Positions 1 through 11,537 of a stretch of 64,000 bases of DNA are shown here, piece by piece. The stretch comes from Rhizophagus irregularis. Taxonomy: Eukaryota; Glomeromycota; Glomeromycetes; Glomerales; Glomeraceae. A model generated the notes under the pieces. The model was given only the letters and a program-made list of their open reading frames with translations, made no database searches and had not been told where the DNA came from. The stretch spans positions 5,580,001-5,644,000 of the forward strand of contig NC_089434.1 in NCBI RefSeq assembly GCF_026210795.1. The letters are read 5' to 3'. Each line of letters starts with the position of its first letter. The first letter of the stretch is position 1. The position numbers were made by a program, and so were the translations under genes.

Positions 1-39
1 TATCGAATAATTATGCTAAAGAATGAAGAATTTTGGCCA

Positions 40-262
40 GGGCCCCGGCTAAAATTTCATCGCAAGGATCGCATTCTTGTTTTTAAGATCAAAATTCTCC
101 ATCACGAAGGTACCATTCTTAGAATCAAGTTTTCCTCTTGCAGAGTAACGCGTCCTCTTCATGTTTTTTCAAATTCGGCATTCTCAGCCTCAAGCTCAGT
201 GGTACGCTGTCTCAATACTTCAAGCTCGGGTGGGTTCGCTTTGTTAACTAACATTGTGAAAA
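40..262 (-). pseudogene. coiled-coil protein gene relic
   Basis: On the minus strand a short frame (254 down to 159) starts with ATG and encodes 31 residues containing the heptad-like stretch ELEVLRQRTTELEAENAEFE, then stops at TGA. Downstream, in another frame, a similar stretch (FVMENFDLKNKNAIL) continues the same style. The ELEAENAE pattern is a common low-complexity coiled-coil motif in Rhizophagus proteins. I read this as a frameshifted fragment of such a gene, not a working gene. The open frame on the opposite strand is a shadow of it. Confidence 0.5.
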
Positions 263-962
263 TTTATGAAGGGAATTGTTCAATGTTATGTGACAAATGA
301 AAAGACTTGCTTTATTAATATACTATACATGCTTATTTTTTCTTTATCTTTTCTACACGGCGTTTCTTATTTGCGGTTCCTCACTATCCTTTAACAAGCA
401 TAACCCCTAAAATCATCTTCACGTTCTTGTACAAGTGTGTTGGGATAAAAATTTATTTCCGAGAAAGTAGTGATCGTTAATACGTTTTTATATCGCACAG
501 AAATTGCATCATTTCACGTGACCCGCTTTCTCGACTCTCCTACCTCTCGAACAGGAAATTTGCAATTATTTATTCTTTTACGATAGTATTCGATCAAGAA
601 AGGAAATTGGAAGATTCAGTATAGCAACCCGATGAAAAAGAAACGATCAGAAGAGCCACATTTCCCGTGATCTCAGATCCTTCGTGAAAGAATGCGGACA
701 TGCAAATCAATTAAAGAATTGGAATTTGACTAAGAAAAGAGTTATAAACAAGATATATAAATGTATGTATACCGATACAGTGTATTTCTGCAAATTCAAC
801 CATTTTAACTTACATAATTATTAGATTATTCGAATGAGATATGAGATTTGTAAAATCATCCAAACTTAAAAAGTTATTTATTTGTTGTACTGACTGCCAT
901 TGTGTAGCTACAATTTTTAATAGAAAAGAACATGTACAGTACGCTATCTCTTTTGAATAAAG
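255..962. other. upstream intergenic region of the membrane protein gene
   Basis: No gene seen. The sequence is less AT-extreme than its neighbours and holds a CACGTG hexamer near 517 and a TATA-like stretch (gatatataaatgtatg) near 751-766, about 200 bases before the ATG at 963. This is a plausible promoter, but nothing in it proves one. Confidence 0.35.
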
Positions 963-1877
963 ATGAAAAAGTCATACTTGTTATTGTGTCTTTTACTCAT
1001 AACCAATTTTTCAATAACGGTTTACGCACAGCAAGTAGAATTATATGATGCCACCAGCGATGCCATCGATTTTTTCATCACGGTCATGGTCCCACTGTTG
1101 GCAATATCACTCTTTGAAACAAAGAGACGAACAAAAAGAAATATATTCACTTTTCTCGACGATTTCATAATCTATTCCAGCTTCCTCATACCCGTCATAT
1201 ATTTCTATTTCTACAGTATCAGGACCGGTACAACCCACACACTGAATTTTGCAGTAGCTTGTGCCCTATTTTTTGCTCTTATTTTGATACTGTTTGAATT
1301 CTTACTTTTCATGAGGGAAGATTATTTTAGAAGATACAAGAGATTTTGTAGTATAATCTATGCATTCATTCTTTCTGTAAATGTATTTGAGCTAGGAATT
1401 ATTTTTAAGACCAACACAGTAGTGAAAAAATTAGATCCTTATGTTATGACTGCCATTTGTGATGGAGGTCGTGTCAGATGTAATCTTGCTACTGCTTTGC
1501 TCATAATAGCCGTCATTTCTTCGCTTCTACTTTTGCTTCTGCCAATATCCAAAGCGATCGGGCGTTGCTACCTCACTTCATTCTATGTAAAACTTTCTTC
1601 AACTTTATGTCATGCAGTGATAATAAGCATGGTAACACTAGTGACGGGGTGGACACTAAGTAATAGTGAATATGTGACGAAGATTGTATTGGCTATTGGT
1701 ACATTATCTATCACACGAATTATTAATCGTTTCAGGGATTTTGATACTAGCAAAGTAATAAACGTCCAAGGACAAGAAGAAATACCCAAAAGAATTTTGT
1801 TGTCGCATTTTTTGTTCGATTTTGATGACTTATCTAATGGGATCAAAGAAACAAAAGAACTCAAGCAAACGGTTTAA
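963..1877 (+). CDS. secretory-pathway multi-pass membrane protein, function unknown
   Basis: An intact, intron-free frame of 304 residues. The first 22 residues form a classical signal peptide: two lysines, a leucine-rich core, then VYA before QQ as a likely cleavage site. About six or seven hydrophobic segments follow, roughly at residues 38-52, 68-88, 95-120, 130-150, 176-196, 215-235 and 240-256. Short charged loops such as ETKRRTKR and RRYKR lie between them. A CDGGRVRC pair of cysteines sits in one loop. The hydrophilic tail of about 40 residues is probably cytosolic. The ATG at 963 is the first in frame and gives a complete signal peptide, so I accept this start. An AATAAA-type signal follows near 1925. 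The layout resembles a seven-segment membrane protein, but I recognise no family motif. It stands alone between mobile elements. Confidence 0.75.
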   Translation: MKKSYLLLCLLLITNFSITVYAQQVELYDATSDAIDFFITVMVPLLAISLFETKRRTKRNIFTFLDDFIIYSSFLIPVIYFYFYSIRTGTTHTLNFAVACALFFALILILFEFLLFMREDYFRRYKRFCSIIYAFILSVNVFELGIIFKTNTVVKKLDPYVMTAICDGGRVRCNLATALLIIAVISSLLLLLLPISKAIGRCYLTSFYVKLSSTLCHAVIISMVTLVTGWTLSNSEYVTKIVLAIGTLSITRIINRFRDFDTSKVINVQGQEEIPKRILLSHFLFDFDDLSNGIKETKELKQTV

Positions 1878-3872
1878 AAACTCTATTATTCTAATATGGA
1901 TTTGTAAATATTTTATCCCAATGAAAATAAATTATTTTGATTCTCTTATTATTTTTATAATTTTAATATGCCGAAATTATTTGCATAAAATTCTATCAGG
2001 TTCGCATAGTGAATTATCTATTCAAAGATGAGTTCATGGTCCTCACTCCTCAGCATTAAATTTTCATCCAATTCGTTTCCATATCGTAGAGTTGCTAAAA
2101 ATAGGATCTGTCTATGTTTCTAAACTTCAGTGATGATACCAAGCTTAACATGAAGATTGATCAAATGACGCCAAAGATTCTAAATCACTATCCAATAAAG
2201 AGTGAGGCGAAATAACATCTGAAACTCATTTAAGGCCATATATCACGCGATATCATTCGCATTTTAGCTCTAGGTCTTTATTCATAATATCATATTTGTC
2301 GCATCATTTGCAAAAATCCAGTCTTTTAATGATCAATCTCCCAATTTATTCATCTATTGCTAACTGAATTTTGAATTTGTGACGAATGGCCTCTATATTA
2401 CGAGTTCTCAAATAAAAAGGTCCTAATATCACTTGATTGCCAAAAGAATTAATCAACAGCATTCATTCTGGCACTGTTTGATAGCTATAAACTTTCACGA
2501 TCACGAGTGGGAACGCGTTCAGAAAGTATAAAAACTCGATCATCCTCTTTTCCTATCTTTCTCAATAAATTAATTTTCACAAATCTCTTATTATCCTTTT
2601 GACTCATTTGATTATGATTATGGGTTCATAAGCACCCGTTTCTGTATCCGTCAGACATTAAACATTCTTAATCGATTCCGGATACGTGGCATATTTGTCA
2701 ATAACCTATCAAAAACCAGTTGCGATTTTAGAATATGTTCATACATTACTATTGTTCCATTTGGACTTTCGCGACTTATAATACAATTACCTGCCCTGCT
2801 GGAAATCAAAACAAGGAACTGTTGAACAAAGAAATCAGCGAACTTAAGTCTTTAAACCCGGGAATACACCTAGAGTTAAAGCTTTACTTCGAGAAATTTC
2901 TATGAAATGATCACACAAAGACACTAGAAAATATAATTCCAAGGTAAGAAATGAAACTCACTCGTTTGAGGTGTTACTAATAATGTAAAAAGGCATAATG
3001 GCATATAATCCCTCCTTTGTAAAATGAAGAACAGAACCTCTCAATACATAAATACATAACTAACTATTTTGACCAGGACACAACTTTAAACTTTGAGGCA
3101 AATGTATCGTTCTTATCAATCTTATGAGACTAACTCCGAAAACATCTCGCAACGCGTAACTTATTTTTAGATCATCACAGGTGACACACTCACACTCCAC
3201 AATTTTAACCATATGACTTTGTCAGAAAATTACATACTGTACATATTTTCTTCGGAATCCTGCGCTAGTCTGAAATGGTGCGATTTGCAACTAGATGCAA
3301 ACCTTTGTATAGATGCAGGTAAGATCAGTAAAGTATTAGTGTAAAGAATTCTATTATCAGATAATTGTAATACTGATAATAGTGGTATTAAAGTTGCTTG
3401 TTTAAATTCCTTTAAAATCTTATGATTAATTTTGCAAAATAGTTTTAATATAGAATTTCTCTAGTTATACCATTATTAATATAATTTGATAGTTTTAGCA
3501 TTCAATTAATTTGATAACTTGTTAAACCCTCCTAGTTTTTTAGCAATCTTACTGGTAATAGTAAATAAAAAAGTAATAAAAATAGTTTTAAAATTCAAAA
3601 AACTATATATAATAGTTTTTTTTTTTTAATATTAAATCATGTACTTAAATATTATATTACAAATAAAATTAAAAATATAAGTAAACCAAAATAAAATACT
3701 ATAAACTAGAAATAAAATAAAAATAAAATAAAAAATAAAGATAATAATAATTTAAATAAAATTATAAATAAAAAATAAAATTTAAATAAAAATATAGAAT
3801 TTCAGATTTTGATAAAATATAGCTTTACTATAAAAATTAATTTCAAAACCATCTATATTAAATACCTATTAT
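1878..3872. other. intergenic region, no gene supported
   Basis: From 2040 to 3330 the base composition is more balanced than in the flanking DNA, but no frame longer than a few dozen codons is open and no splice pattern gives a convincing protein. From 3380 on it is AT-rich low-complexity DNA, including AAATAAAA-type runs at 3680-3800. A small inverted repeat (CTATTATCAG..CTGATAATAG) lies near 3350-3382. Confidence 0.4.
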
Positions 3873-4393
3873 GGGTCACGTTTAACTCACTGACAATTAC
3901 TTCACCGACAATCATTTCACCGACAAACGTTTCACCGACAGGGTTATTTCATCAACAAACGTTTCACTGACATATATATATAATTTTTTTTTTTTTTTTT
4001 AATAACACGAAATACTGTATATATAAAATTAAATATAAAATTTTATAAAATATTTACATATATCTTTATAACTTTTGTATGAAATAGGGGGAATTTTTTT
4101 TTGTTAGTAACATGTGTTTCTTTGTTAGATTTAATACAAAAAAGCTACTATTAATAACCTGAACAAAGAAAACTTTTTAATATTATCTTTATTTAGTAAT
4201 TATTAATATGTACATAGTCACAATTTTTTATTACCGTAGACTTTTATCCAATATTGATAAACTTTTTATCCATCTTTTTAAATAAAAATCATCCGTGAGA
4301 ATATCAAAAAAAATTATTATTGTTATTAGGAAGTATAATATAAAATTAACCTTTTTTTTTATTCTCACTAAATTTTCTTCTTTTATTAAAGAA

Positions 4394-6940
4394 ATGGATA
4401 TTTGCGAGATTATTCCTTCTATTCGTAATAAACATAAAATTAATGTTCCATGGCAGGTTATGGTCAAAGACAAAAACAGAAATTATATGTACTATTGGTA
4501 TTGTGAAAAGCGAGATATGTTAAACTGCAAAGGACGAGTAACAACAATTTTAACTGAAGATCAGCATCATCTTGTAAAAGCTACTGACCATAATCATGCC
4601 GCTAAAGCCAACTAAGTTAAAGTTATAAAAGCTATCAAATTATTAAAAGAGAGGTTTCAACAATCAAATGACAATCCCGTATAGGTTATCCAATCTATTG
4701 TAGCTGGCACTTCGCAAGATGTCTACCCGTATCTTCTATCACGTGATGCTTTTCGTCAGACGGTTAAACAAATTCGACATATTAATTATCCAATAGAACC
4801 ACAATCATTAGATCAACTTATCATACCCAAAAATATGCGAAAAACCTTAAATGGTTCAGATTTCTTAATTAAGGATTTAACCGTATGTGAAGAAAAAGTA
4901 TTGATTTTTACTACTACTTCTAATATTAAATATTTAGCACAATTAAACTTTTGGCTCGCAGATAGAACTTTCAAAACGGTTTCAACAATTTTTAGACAAT
5001 TATATACAATACATGGAAGTATTAGAAGCAATGAAAATTCACAAATAATGCCGCTGGTATATGCTTTAATGTTAAATAAATCTGAAGTAGCTTATAGAGC
5101 TTTATTTCAAGAATTAATTGACTTCAGCTATGAACATGATGTTGATCTACAGCTTCAGTTTATTATAACCGATTTTGAAATTATTGCGATTAATGCCATA
5201 CGTGCTGAATTTCAAGGAGTTCAAAATAAAGGTTACCACTTTCATTTATCGCAGAATATTTATCGCAAAGTGCAAGAACTTGGCCTTACAGTTCAGTATG
5301 GAACTGACAAAACTTTCAGTTTACTCATTCACCACATTCCTGCTTTGGCTTTTTTACCTCATAACAATATACCTTCAGCATTTGATGAACTAAGAGCCAT
5401 CATGCCAGAAGAAGCCAATAGTATCATGGAATTGTTCGAAATCTATTACATCCATGGTAGTAGTGCCTCGACCCGTATCCGGATCAATCCGGATTGATCC
5501 GGATTTTTTTTTTTTTCGGATATCCGGATTTTCACGGTTTTCATCCGGATTATAAACCGGATGAAAAATATCCGGTTTGACCCGGAATCCGGATGAAATT
5601 TTTATTATTTTTTTTTTTATTAATAATAATTTTGCTGATCCATAAAGATCTATATCTAAATGATATTATGGCTAATTATTTTTGCGCCTAATACCAATTT
5701 TTTTATTAAAATTTATTAAATTTATATTTGTCATATTAAACTTTTTAATACAGTAAGTTTAAGAAGATTTTTCAATTATAATTTATTTATTGAAGTTTGT
5801 ATCAGATTTGTTTATTTAAATTTATACATTAACAAATAACAAATAATTTTAGATTTCACATTCAAACATTCAAAAGAAAAAAAACTTTATATTATTTTTG
5901 TTACAACAAAATAATAATTATTGTTTTAAATGAAAAATTGTTCAATATTATAAATTTATATAATTATAACAACTTTTTTTAAAAATTAAAACTAGTGTTA
6001 TATAATTTGATTCAAATGATTCTTTAATTTTGAAAGAAGAAACAAATCCTTAAAAAATTGCCTTACTAACCCAACACATCTATTTATAGTAATCTTTAGC
6101 TGTATATAAAAATATCTTGTTTAAAATTTCATAATTAGTTAATTTACAAAGAAATGTTAAACAATAGTCTGAGACAATGCTGAAATAATATGAAATTGGT
6201 TTGAAGAAAAGTATTTAATGAAATTGGAATTATGTAAATTTCGTGGTCTTGGATAATTTTGGCCAAATTTGTAATTCTGGCCGAAATTAACATCACGTGA
6301 TACCGAAAAAATAGTTTAGCCACCGGGCAAAAAATTTTTTATCGGCTGGCATGAAAATTTAATGTTACACAATTTGTAATTCTGGCCGGCGTTATGAATT
6401 CTGGCCAGAATTATTGCCGATCATTTGTAAATCCAATCCGGTTTCCGGTTTCTATCCGGATTATCTGATCCGGATTCAAAATCCGGGTCAATCCGGATAT
6501 AATCCGGATTTTTTTTTTGTGTAATCCGGATGACGGTTTTCATCCGGGTCGAAGCACTACATGGTAGGATATGACGAACAACAAGAAGTGGGAATATAAT
6601 CTGCTTTGATCCATTATTCCCACCCTCAATCTGGTCAGTCACAAACAATATTGAGTACACTTTTCCTAGAATCCAGAATGTCGCCGAAGCATGGCATAGG
6701 AGATGGAATACATTGGTAGGTCATGCACATATAGGTATCTTCAAAATAATAAAAGAAATACAGTATGAACAAAATCAAGTTGAAAATAATATCGAGGTAA
6801 TTTTGCAAGGAGTCCCATGCCCTTTACAAAAGAAAAAGGATCAGGAATGAGAAATTTGAATTCAAACAGTTTATAATGACCGGGATAATAGAGAAGTTAT
6901 TGATTTCCTTAGGGGAATAGCACATAATTTATCATTTTAG
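4394..6940 (+). pseudogene. MULE transposase with FLYWCH zinc finger, disrupted
   Basis: One reading frame carries the whole gene on both sides of a nested insertion. From the ATG at 4394 there is a FLYWCH-type zinc finger (about 4440-4612, with YYWYCEKRDMLNCKGR and a final DHNH). The MULE transposase core follows at about 4835-5452 (motifs FWLADRTFKTV, IITDFE, FHLSQ). After the insertion comes the tail, from 6560 to the stop at 6938-6940 (motifs PRIQNVAEAWHRRW, LRGIAHNLSF). The acid residues of the core, including the D of LADRTFK and the D of TDFE, are visible. In-frame stops lie at 4613 (TAA), 4682 (TAG), 6572 (TGA) and near 6848-6857, so this copy cannot make a full transposase without readthrough. 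The frame itself is kept throughout, which suggests fairly recent decay by point mutation. Confidence 0.85.
5461..6559. mobile_element. nonautonomous hAT-like element inserted in the MULE transposase gene
   Basis: The 1,099-bp insertion starts TAGTGCCTCGACCCG and ends with the reverse complement of TAGTGCTTCGACCCG. It is flanked on both sides by CATGGTAG (5453-5460 and 6560-6567), an exact 8-bp target duplication. Both ends are packed with ATCCGGAT-type palindromic units, as expected for subterminal transposase-binding sites. An 8-bp duplication with a YAGTG-type terminus points to the hAT superfamily. No transposase is encoded; the few short frames inside are made of the repeat units. Around 6245-6420 it contains GGCCAAAATT/AATTCTGGCC motifs that recur elsewhere in the window (56.0 and 63.8 kb) and may be a further nested MITE. 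Confidence 0.85.
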
Positions 6941-7224
6941 CTTGATTTTAATTGTTTTAAATAAATGTATTAAATGTATTAATGTAATAAGTAACAGCAA
7001 CTATACTAAATTACAAGGGAAATGTAAAAAATATACAATAAAATGGTACCCAATAAAACACAATACGAATCCATTTGAAATGTTTATAAAATAAATAGCT
7101 TTATCAGTGAAATGATTGTTGGTGAAACGTTTGTCAGTGAGATAACCCTGTCGGTGAAACGTTTGTCAGTGAAATGTTTGTCGGCAAAATGATTGTTGGC
7201 GAAATGAACCAGGCCCCCTATTAT

Positions 7225-8697
7225 ATATAATTTTATAGTACCTTATTTCATTTTTAAAAATTGGCTATCAATTACTATTCAATTTCTAATTTTAAAAAAA
7301 ATTATATATTTGAAATATCTTAATATTTCTAACTAAACTAAAAGGATACATAACAATTACTTTTATGAAATAGAAAATTTTTTGTCCATATAACAGATTC
7401 TAATCAAGAGTTATCTATTCCCTTCATATATTTAATATTAAAGAATTTTTTTCTAAAAAAAAGATATAGAGAACTCAAGTTTATTGTTAAGTCAGAAAAA
7501 ACTATACTAACAATTAATACTCTCTTTTTAAAAATATTTGTTAATGAATTTTATAGAATTATTTGGCAATTACGTTGCAATTTAGTAATAAAATGAAAAT
7601 GCACAAAAGGAATTAAGAAGCAAGATTTAAGAAAGAAGATACCAGCACATCAATATATTGCATATGAATAAATTCTAATTCAACAAATAGAAGGTGATAC
7701 ATATGATTTAAAGAGAAGAAAAATTCTTAAACATAATAAACAATAGTCAATTGCTTTTGGAAAAACAAGACAATATATAAATCAGTTTATTAGAGAAAAA
7801 AATAGGATGATTTGGAAGATATATAATGATATTAAAATGTATAAATACAAAAATAATTTTTTTTTGTTTAGAAGGTAGTAAAAGCATATACTGAAGCCAT
7901 ATAAAATAATAATTCTATATAATTTGATAGCTACTATAGGAAGATATAGATGAATTTTATATTGGTGATAGTAGATTTAAATACAATACAAAAATTGTTA
8001 AAACAGATAATTAGAAAAATTATTTTAGATTTTAAAATATTGATTTAGGAATATAGAAATGAATTACAGTTAAGAAAAGAAAAAAGATATAATATTAGTA
8101 ATACAGACAAAAAAATGAAGTCGAATAGTAAAAAGTGTAATAGAAAGTACATTATAATAGAACACTTTAGTAAAACTAATTAAAACAAATGAAATAATTT
8201 AGCATTTTATTGGAAAGGTTATTGGGCAAATTTTTAAGTAGATCTTGATAGTTATCTAAATTTTGATTGTATTATTATTTATAATAGTAATATAATATCT
8301 AGGTAATAAGTTAACTTTTTCTTTGAAAAAGTAGTCTTTTTTCATAATGCTTAATTTTTATATGTATTATGTTTTTCTTATTTTTATAAATTTAGTATAT
8401 GTAAGTAAATATAGTTATATTAAGATAAAATCGCATCTATATAAATTAATAAAAAAAAAAAATCAAAATCTGAAATCCAAAATTATCTTCTATATTAATA
8501 AACAACTTAATTTATTCAATAACTAAAATTATATTTGAAATTATTTAAATCATTTAACCTAAAATATATTAAAAATTGTATATAATAATTATTTTTTTTT
8601 TATATAAAAAATATTTCAAATCTAAAATTCTTACTAAAATTATATTTTTTTAAAATCCAATTTAAGAGCCATTTATGTATAGTATTTAAATTATATA
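7225..8697. other. AT-rich intergenic DNA
   Basis: No intact gene. A stretch around 7590-7850 reads like heavily mutated coding DNA with many stops, but I cannot assign it to a family. The rest is low complexity. Confidence 0.35.
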
Positions 8698-9289
8698 TGG
8701 GCCAGTGCAAAAAGATTCGTACCTCACTAAAAATAGATAAGATTTACATTAAGGTCAAATATTGCACAATAAAATATAACAGTCTGAAATTCATATATTT
8801 GATAAATAATACTTGATTTTAAATTTTTTTTCTTATACCATCCTTTTTTCTTTTTTAAAATAAAATAGAATACTTTTAAAATATAAAAAAAAATAGTAAT
8901 AATTAATGATTGCAATTACATTTTTTAAATTAATTTTATAAAGATAAGCCATCTGATGTTCTCATATTCATATTATACAAGTAAACTGCTGAAGTATTGG
9001 AAATTACTAAAAGTACAATTAAAATTATGATATCAAATTAAAATAAGGTATAGCAGCAATATATTTATGTTAAAACTTTACATATAAAATGTAAATAAAT
9101 AATAAACTGCCTAATATTTTTGCTGAAACTTGGAGTTTACAATCGATATTGATTAGATATTGCAATGATATCATTATGATATCATTACGATATTTTGATA
9201 AAAAATAGATTCGACATCGTTAAGTTAGTCGTAACTGTATTTATTCGATATTGATTAGTTCGATATCTCTGCGATATCGCTGCGATCAT

Positions 9290-10240
9290 TATGCGATGTA
9301 AATATTATCACGTAACCACATCGTAGTGATGTCGTATTAACATTGAATTAATATTACAAAAATATTTGACATTTATTTGATATCGTAACCACATCGTAAT
9401 GATGTCATATTAATATTGAATTAATATTACAAAATATTTGACATTTTATTTGATATCGTAACCATGTCGTAGTGATATTGTATTAACATTGAATTAATAT
9501 TACAAAATATTTGACATTTTATTTGATATTGTAACCACATCGTAGTAGGACCCCGGATATCTCCAAAACAGGTCATAAGTCACACTTTCGGCAGATTGGC
9601 CCATTTTTCAGGGGCTCAAAAAATCGTTTTTTGTAAATATCTCGGCATCCAGTGGTCCAATTTTGATGAACTTTTTTTTAAATTGTAGAGCTAAATGAGG
9701 GCTACAAAATAAAAAAAAGTTCATTAAAATTGAATTACTGGATGCTGAGATATTTACAAAAAACGATTTTTTGAGTTTCAGCAAAAAGGGGTGTTTTTGG
9801 CCAAAAGTCCATTATGACCTTTATATTAGATATCCGGGGTCCTATCGTAGTGATATCATATTAACATCAAATTAATATTGCAAAAATATTTTACATCTAT
9901 TTTATATCGTAACCACATCATAGTGATGTCGTATTAACATTGAATTAATATTACAAAATATTTGACATTTTATTTGATATCGTAACCACATCGTAGTGAT
10001 ATCATATTAACATCGAATTAATATTGCAAAAATATTTTACATCTGTTTGATATCGTAGCCACATCGTAGTGATGTCGTATTAACATTGAATTAATATTAC
10101 AATTTTATTTGATATCGTAACTACATCATAATAATATCATATTAATATCGAATTAATATTACAAAAAATGTTTTACATTTATTTAATATCGTAACTACAT
10201 CGTAATGATATTATATCAACACTGAATTAACATCACAAAA
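9290..10240. repeat. satellite-like tandem array, about 73-bp unit
   Basis: Units begin near GATATCGTAACCACATCGTA and continue with a T/A-rich half that includes CATTGAATTAATATTACAAA. Successive copies at about 9311, 9386, 9459 and onward are close to 73 bp apart, with point differences and some length variation. The array is interrupted at 9547-9843 by a fold-back element. Upstream (9120-9290) is related, less regular DNA rich in GATATC and GCGATATCG palindromes. Confidence 0.75.
9547..9843. mobile_element. 297-bp fold-back MITE inside the satellite
   Basis: It starts AGGACCCCGGATATCT and ends AGATATCCGGGGTCCT, and most of its length is a near-perfect palindrome around a short centre near 9690-9705. 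The 8-bp ATCGTAGT of the satellite is present directly before (9539-9546) and after (9844-9851) the element, consistent with a target duplication. An 8-bp duplication suits a hAT-type or related cut-and-paste element. No coding capacity. Confidence 0.85.
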
Positions 10241-10780
10241 ATATTTTTATTGTAATATATGTTTATTATTTATTATACATTAATAATAATAATTTTTTAT
10301 TAGTGGATTATTATAGGTGAGTGGAGTACGTTTCTTTTCTTCCTTTTTTTTTATTCTTTTCTTCTCTTTTTTATTCTTTTCTTTTCGTATGTGAGTGGAT
10401 GGATACGTTATTTTCAATTTTAAAATATATATATATATATAAAAAAAACAATCATGATTAATAAAATGTATTCTTTGTAAAATATATTTAAAATTTAATA
10501 CATAATCTTGGGATAATAGTTAGAGCAGGTAATTCTGGGATTTTGTAAAGAATAATAAAAATGATAATATTTTTAAGTTAGTTCTTTCTTTAAATTTTTT
10601 TGAGAGTGTTTTGTTTCTTAAAATCATAATATTGTAAAAAAATGCTGGTTGCTACGACTGACGGACAACGACAAATTGTCAGGCTACCCCCGGACAAAGT
10701 AATTGGAAGGCAGAAAATGCCATAAATATCCAGCCCTATTTTACAACATTTTCTTCCAGGCTAAAGCAAATATTACAAAA

Positions 10781-10945
10781 GAAATTGCAAATATATTTAA
10801 CAAGCAATAGATACATGGCCATTGAAAAATATATTCACACTTCATATTGTAATACCACAGTCTAACAAAGAAATTGCAAATATATTTAACAAGCAATAGA
10901 TACATGGCCATTGAAAAATATATTCACATTTATACCACAGTCTAA
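10781..10945. repeat. direct repeat, two copies 89 bp apart
   Basis: The segment from GAAATTGCAAATATATTTAA to CACAGTCTAACAAA occurs at about 10781-10869 and again from 10870, nearly identical over its length with a small deletion in the second copy. The flanking DNA on both sides (10320-10400 and 11060-11190) has related T/C-rich runs with CGTATGTGAGTGG. Confidence 0.7.
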
Positions 10946-11537
10946 CAAAAAAATACTCAAACCACAACATATTGTAAAAAAAATATGAAAAATACGCGTA
11001 TATCCTATTTTCATACCTTGCTTAACAGCTCCACTATTTATTTAAAAAATGGCTTTTTTCTCTTTTGTATGTGGTTAAGTGGGTACATTTTTCCTTTCTT
11101 TTATTCTTTTCTTTCGTATGTGAGTGGTGGGTACATTTTCTTTTCTTTATTCTTTTTTTATTCTTGCTTTTCGTATGTGGGTGTTTTACTATGTTGAATA
11201 TATAAACTAAAGTGTCCCAAAGTATTGTTAATATTGTAAAAAGATAATTAAAGTATACTTTAAAAAGAGAAAAGAAGAGATGAACAAAATACCGTAAAGT
11301 GTTAATATAAAAGACAAAAGAAAAGTGTATTTTTGAAAATAAACAAAAAAAATCTCATTAATAAACGCGAATTTTAGCTATTTTTAGATATCACATGCAT
11401 GTAATTAAAGTGATTTTAATTGGTTAATTTTAATTTATTATTACATCATGCATATGATTTTATTGGTTAATTTTAACCAAAATTTTATACGATACAAATT
11501 AAATAATTATTTTATTATATTTATATAATTAATATAA

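Larger units (their letters stand above)
3873..7216 (+). mobile_element. Mutator-like (MULE) DNA transposon with TIRs, decayed
   Basis: The 3.34-kb element is bounded by imperfect terminal inverted repeats of about 100 bp. The left one runs from 3873 (GGGTCACG...) and the right one ends at 7216; read in reverse complement the right starts GGGCCTGGTTC. Both arms contain several copies of a TTTCACCGACAAACG-type unit, spaced as a subterminal repeat, and share CACCGACAGGGTTAT. The same 8 bp, CCTATTAT, occurs immediately outside both ends (3865-3872 and 7217-7224), consistent with a target duplication. Inside lies a FLYWCH/MULE transposase gene with stops, split by a second element. Excising that insertion would leave about 2.2 kb. 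Confidence 0.88.

Noticed and set aside
9120-10240. CRISPR-like regular array
   Set aside because: The whole unit repeats with no unique spacers, and the window is eukaryotic; it is a satellite.
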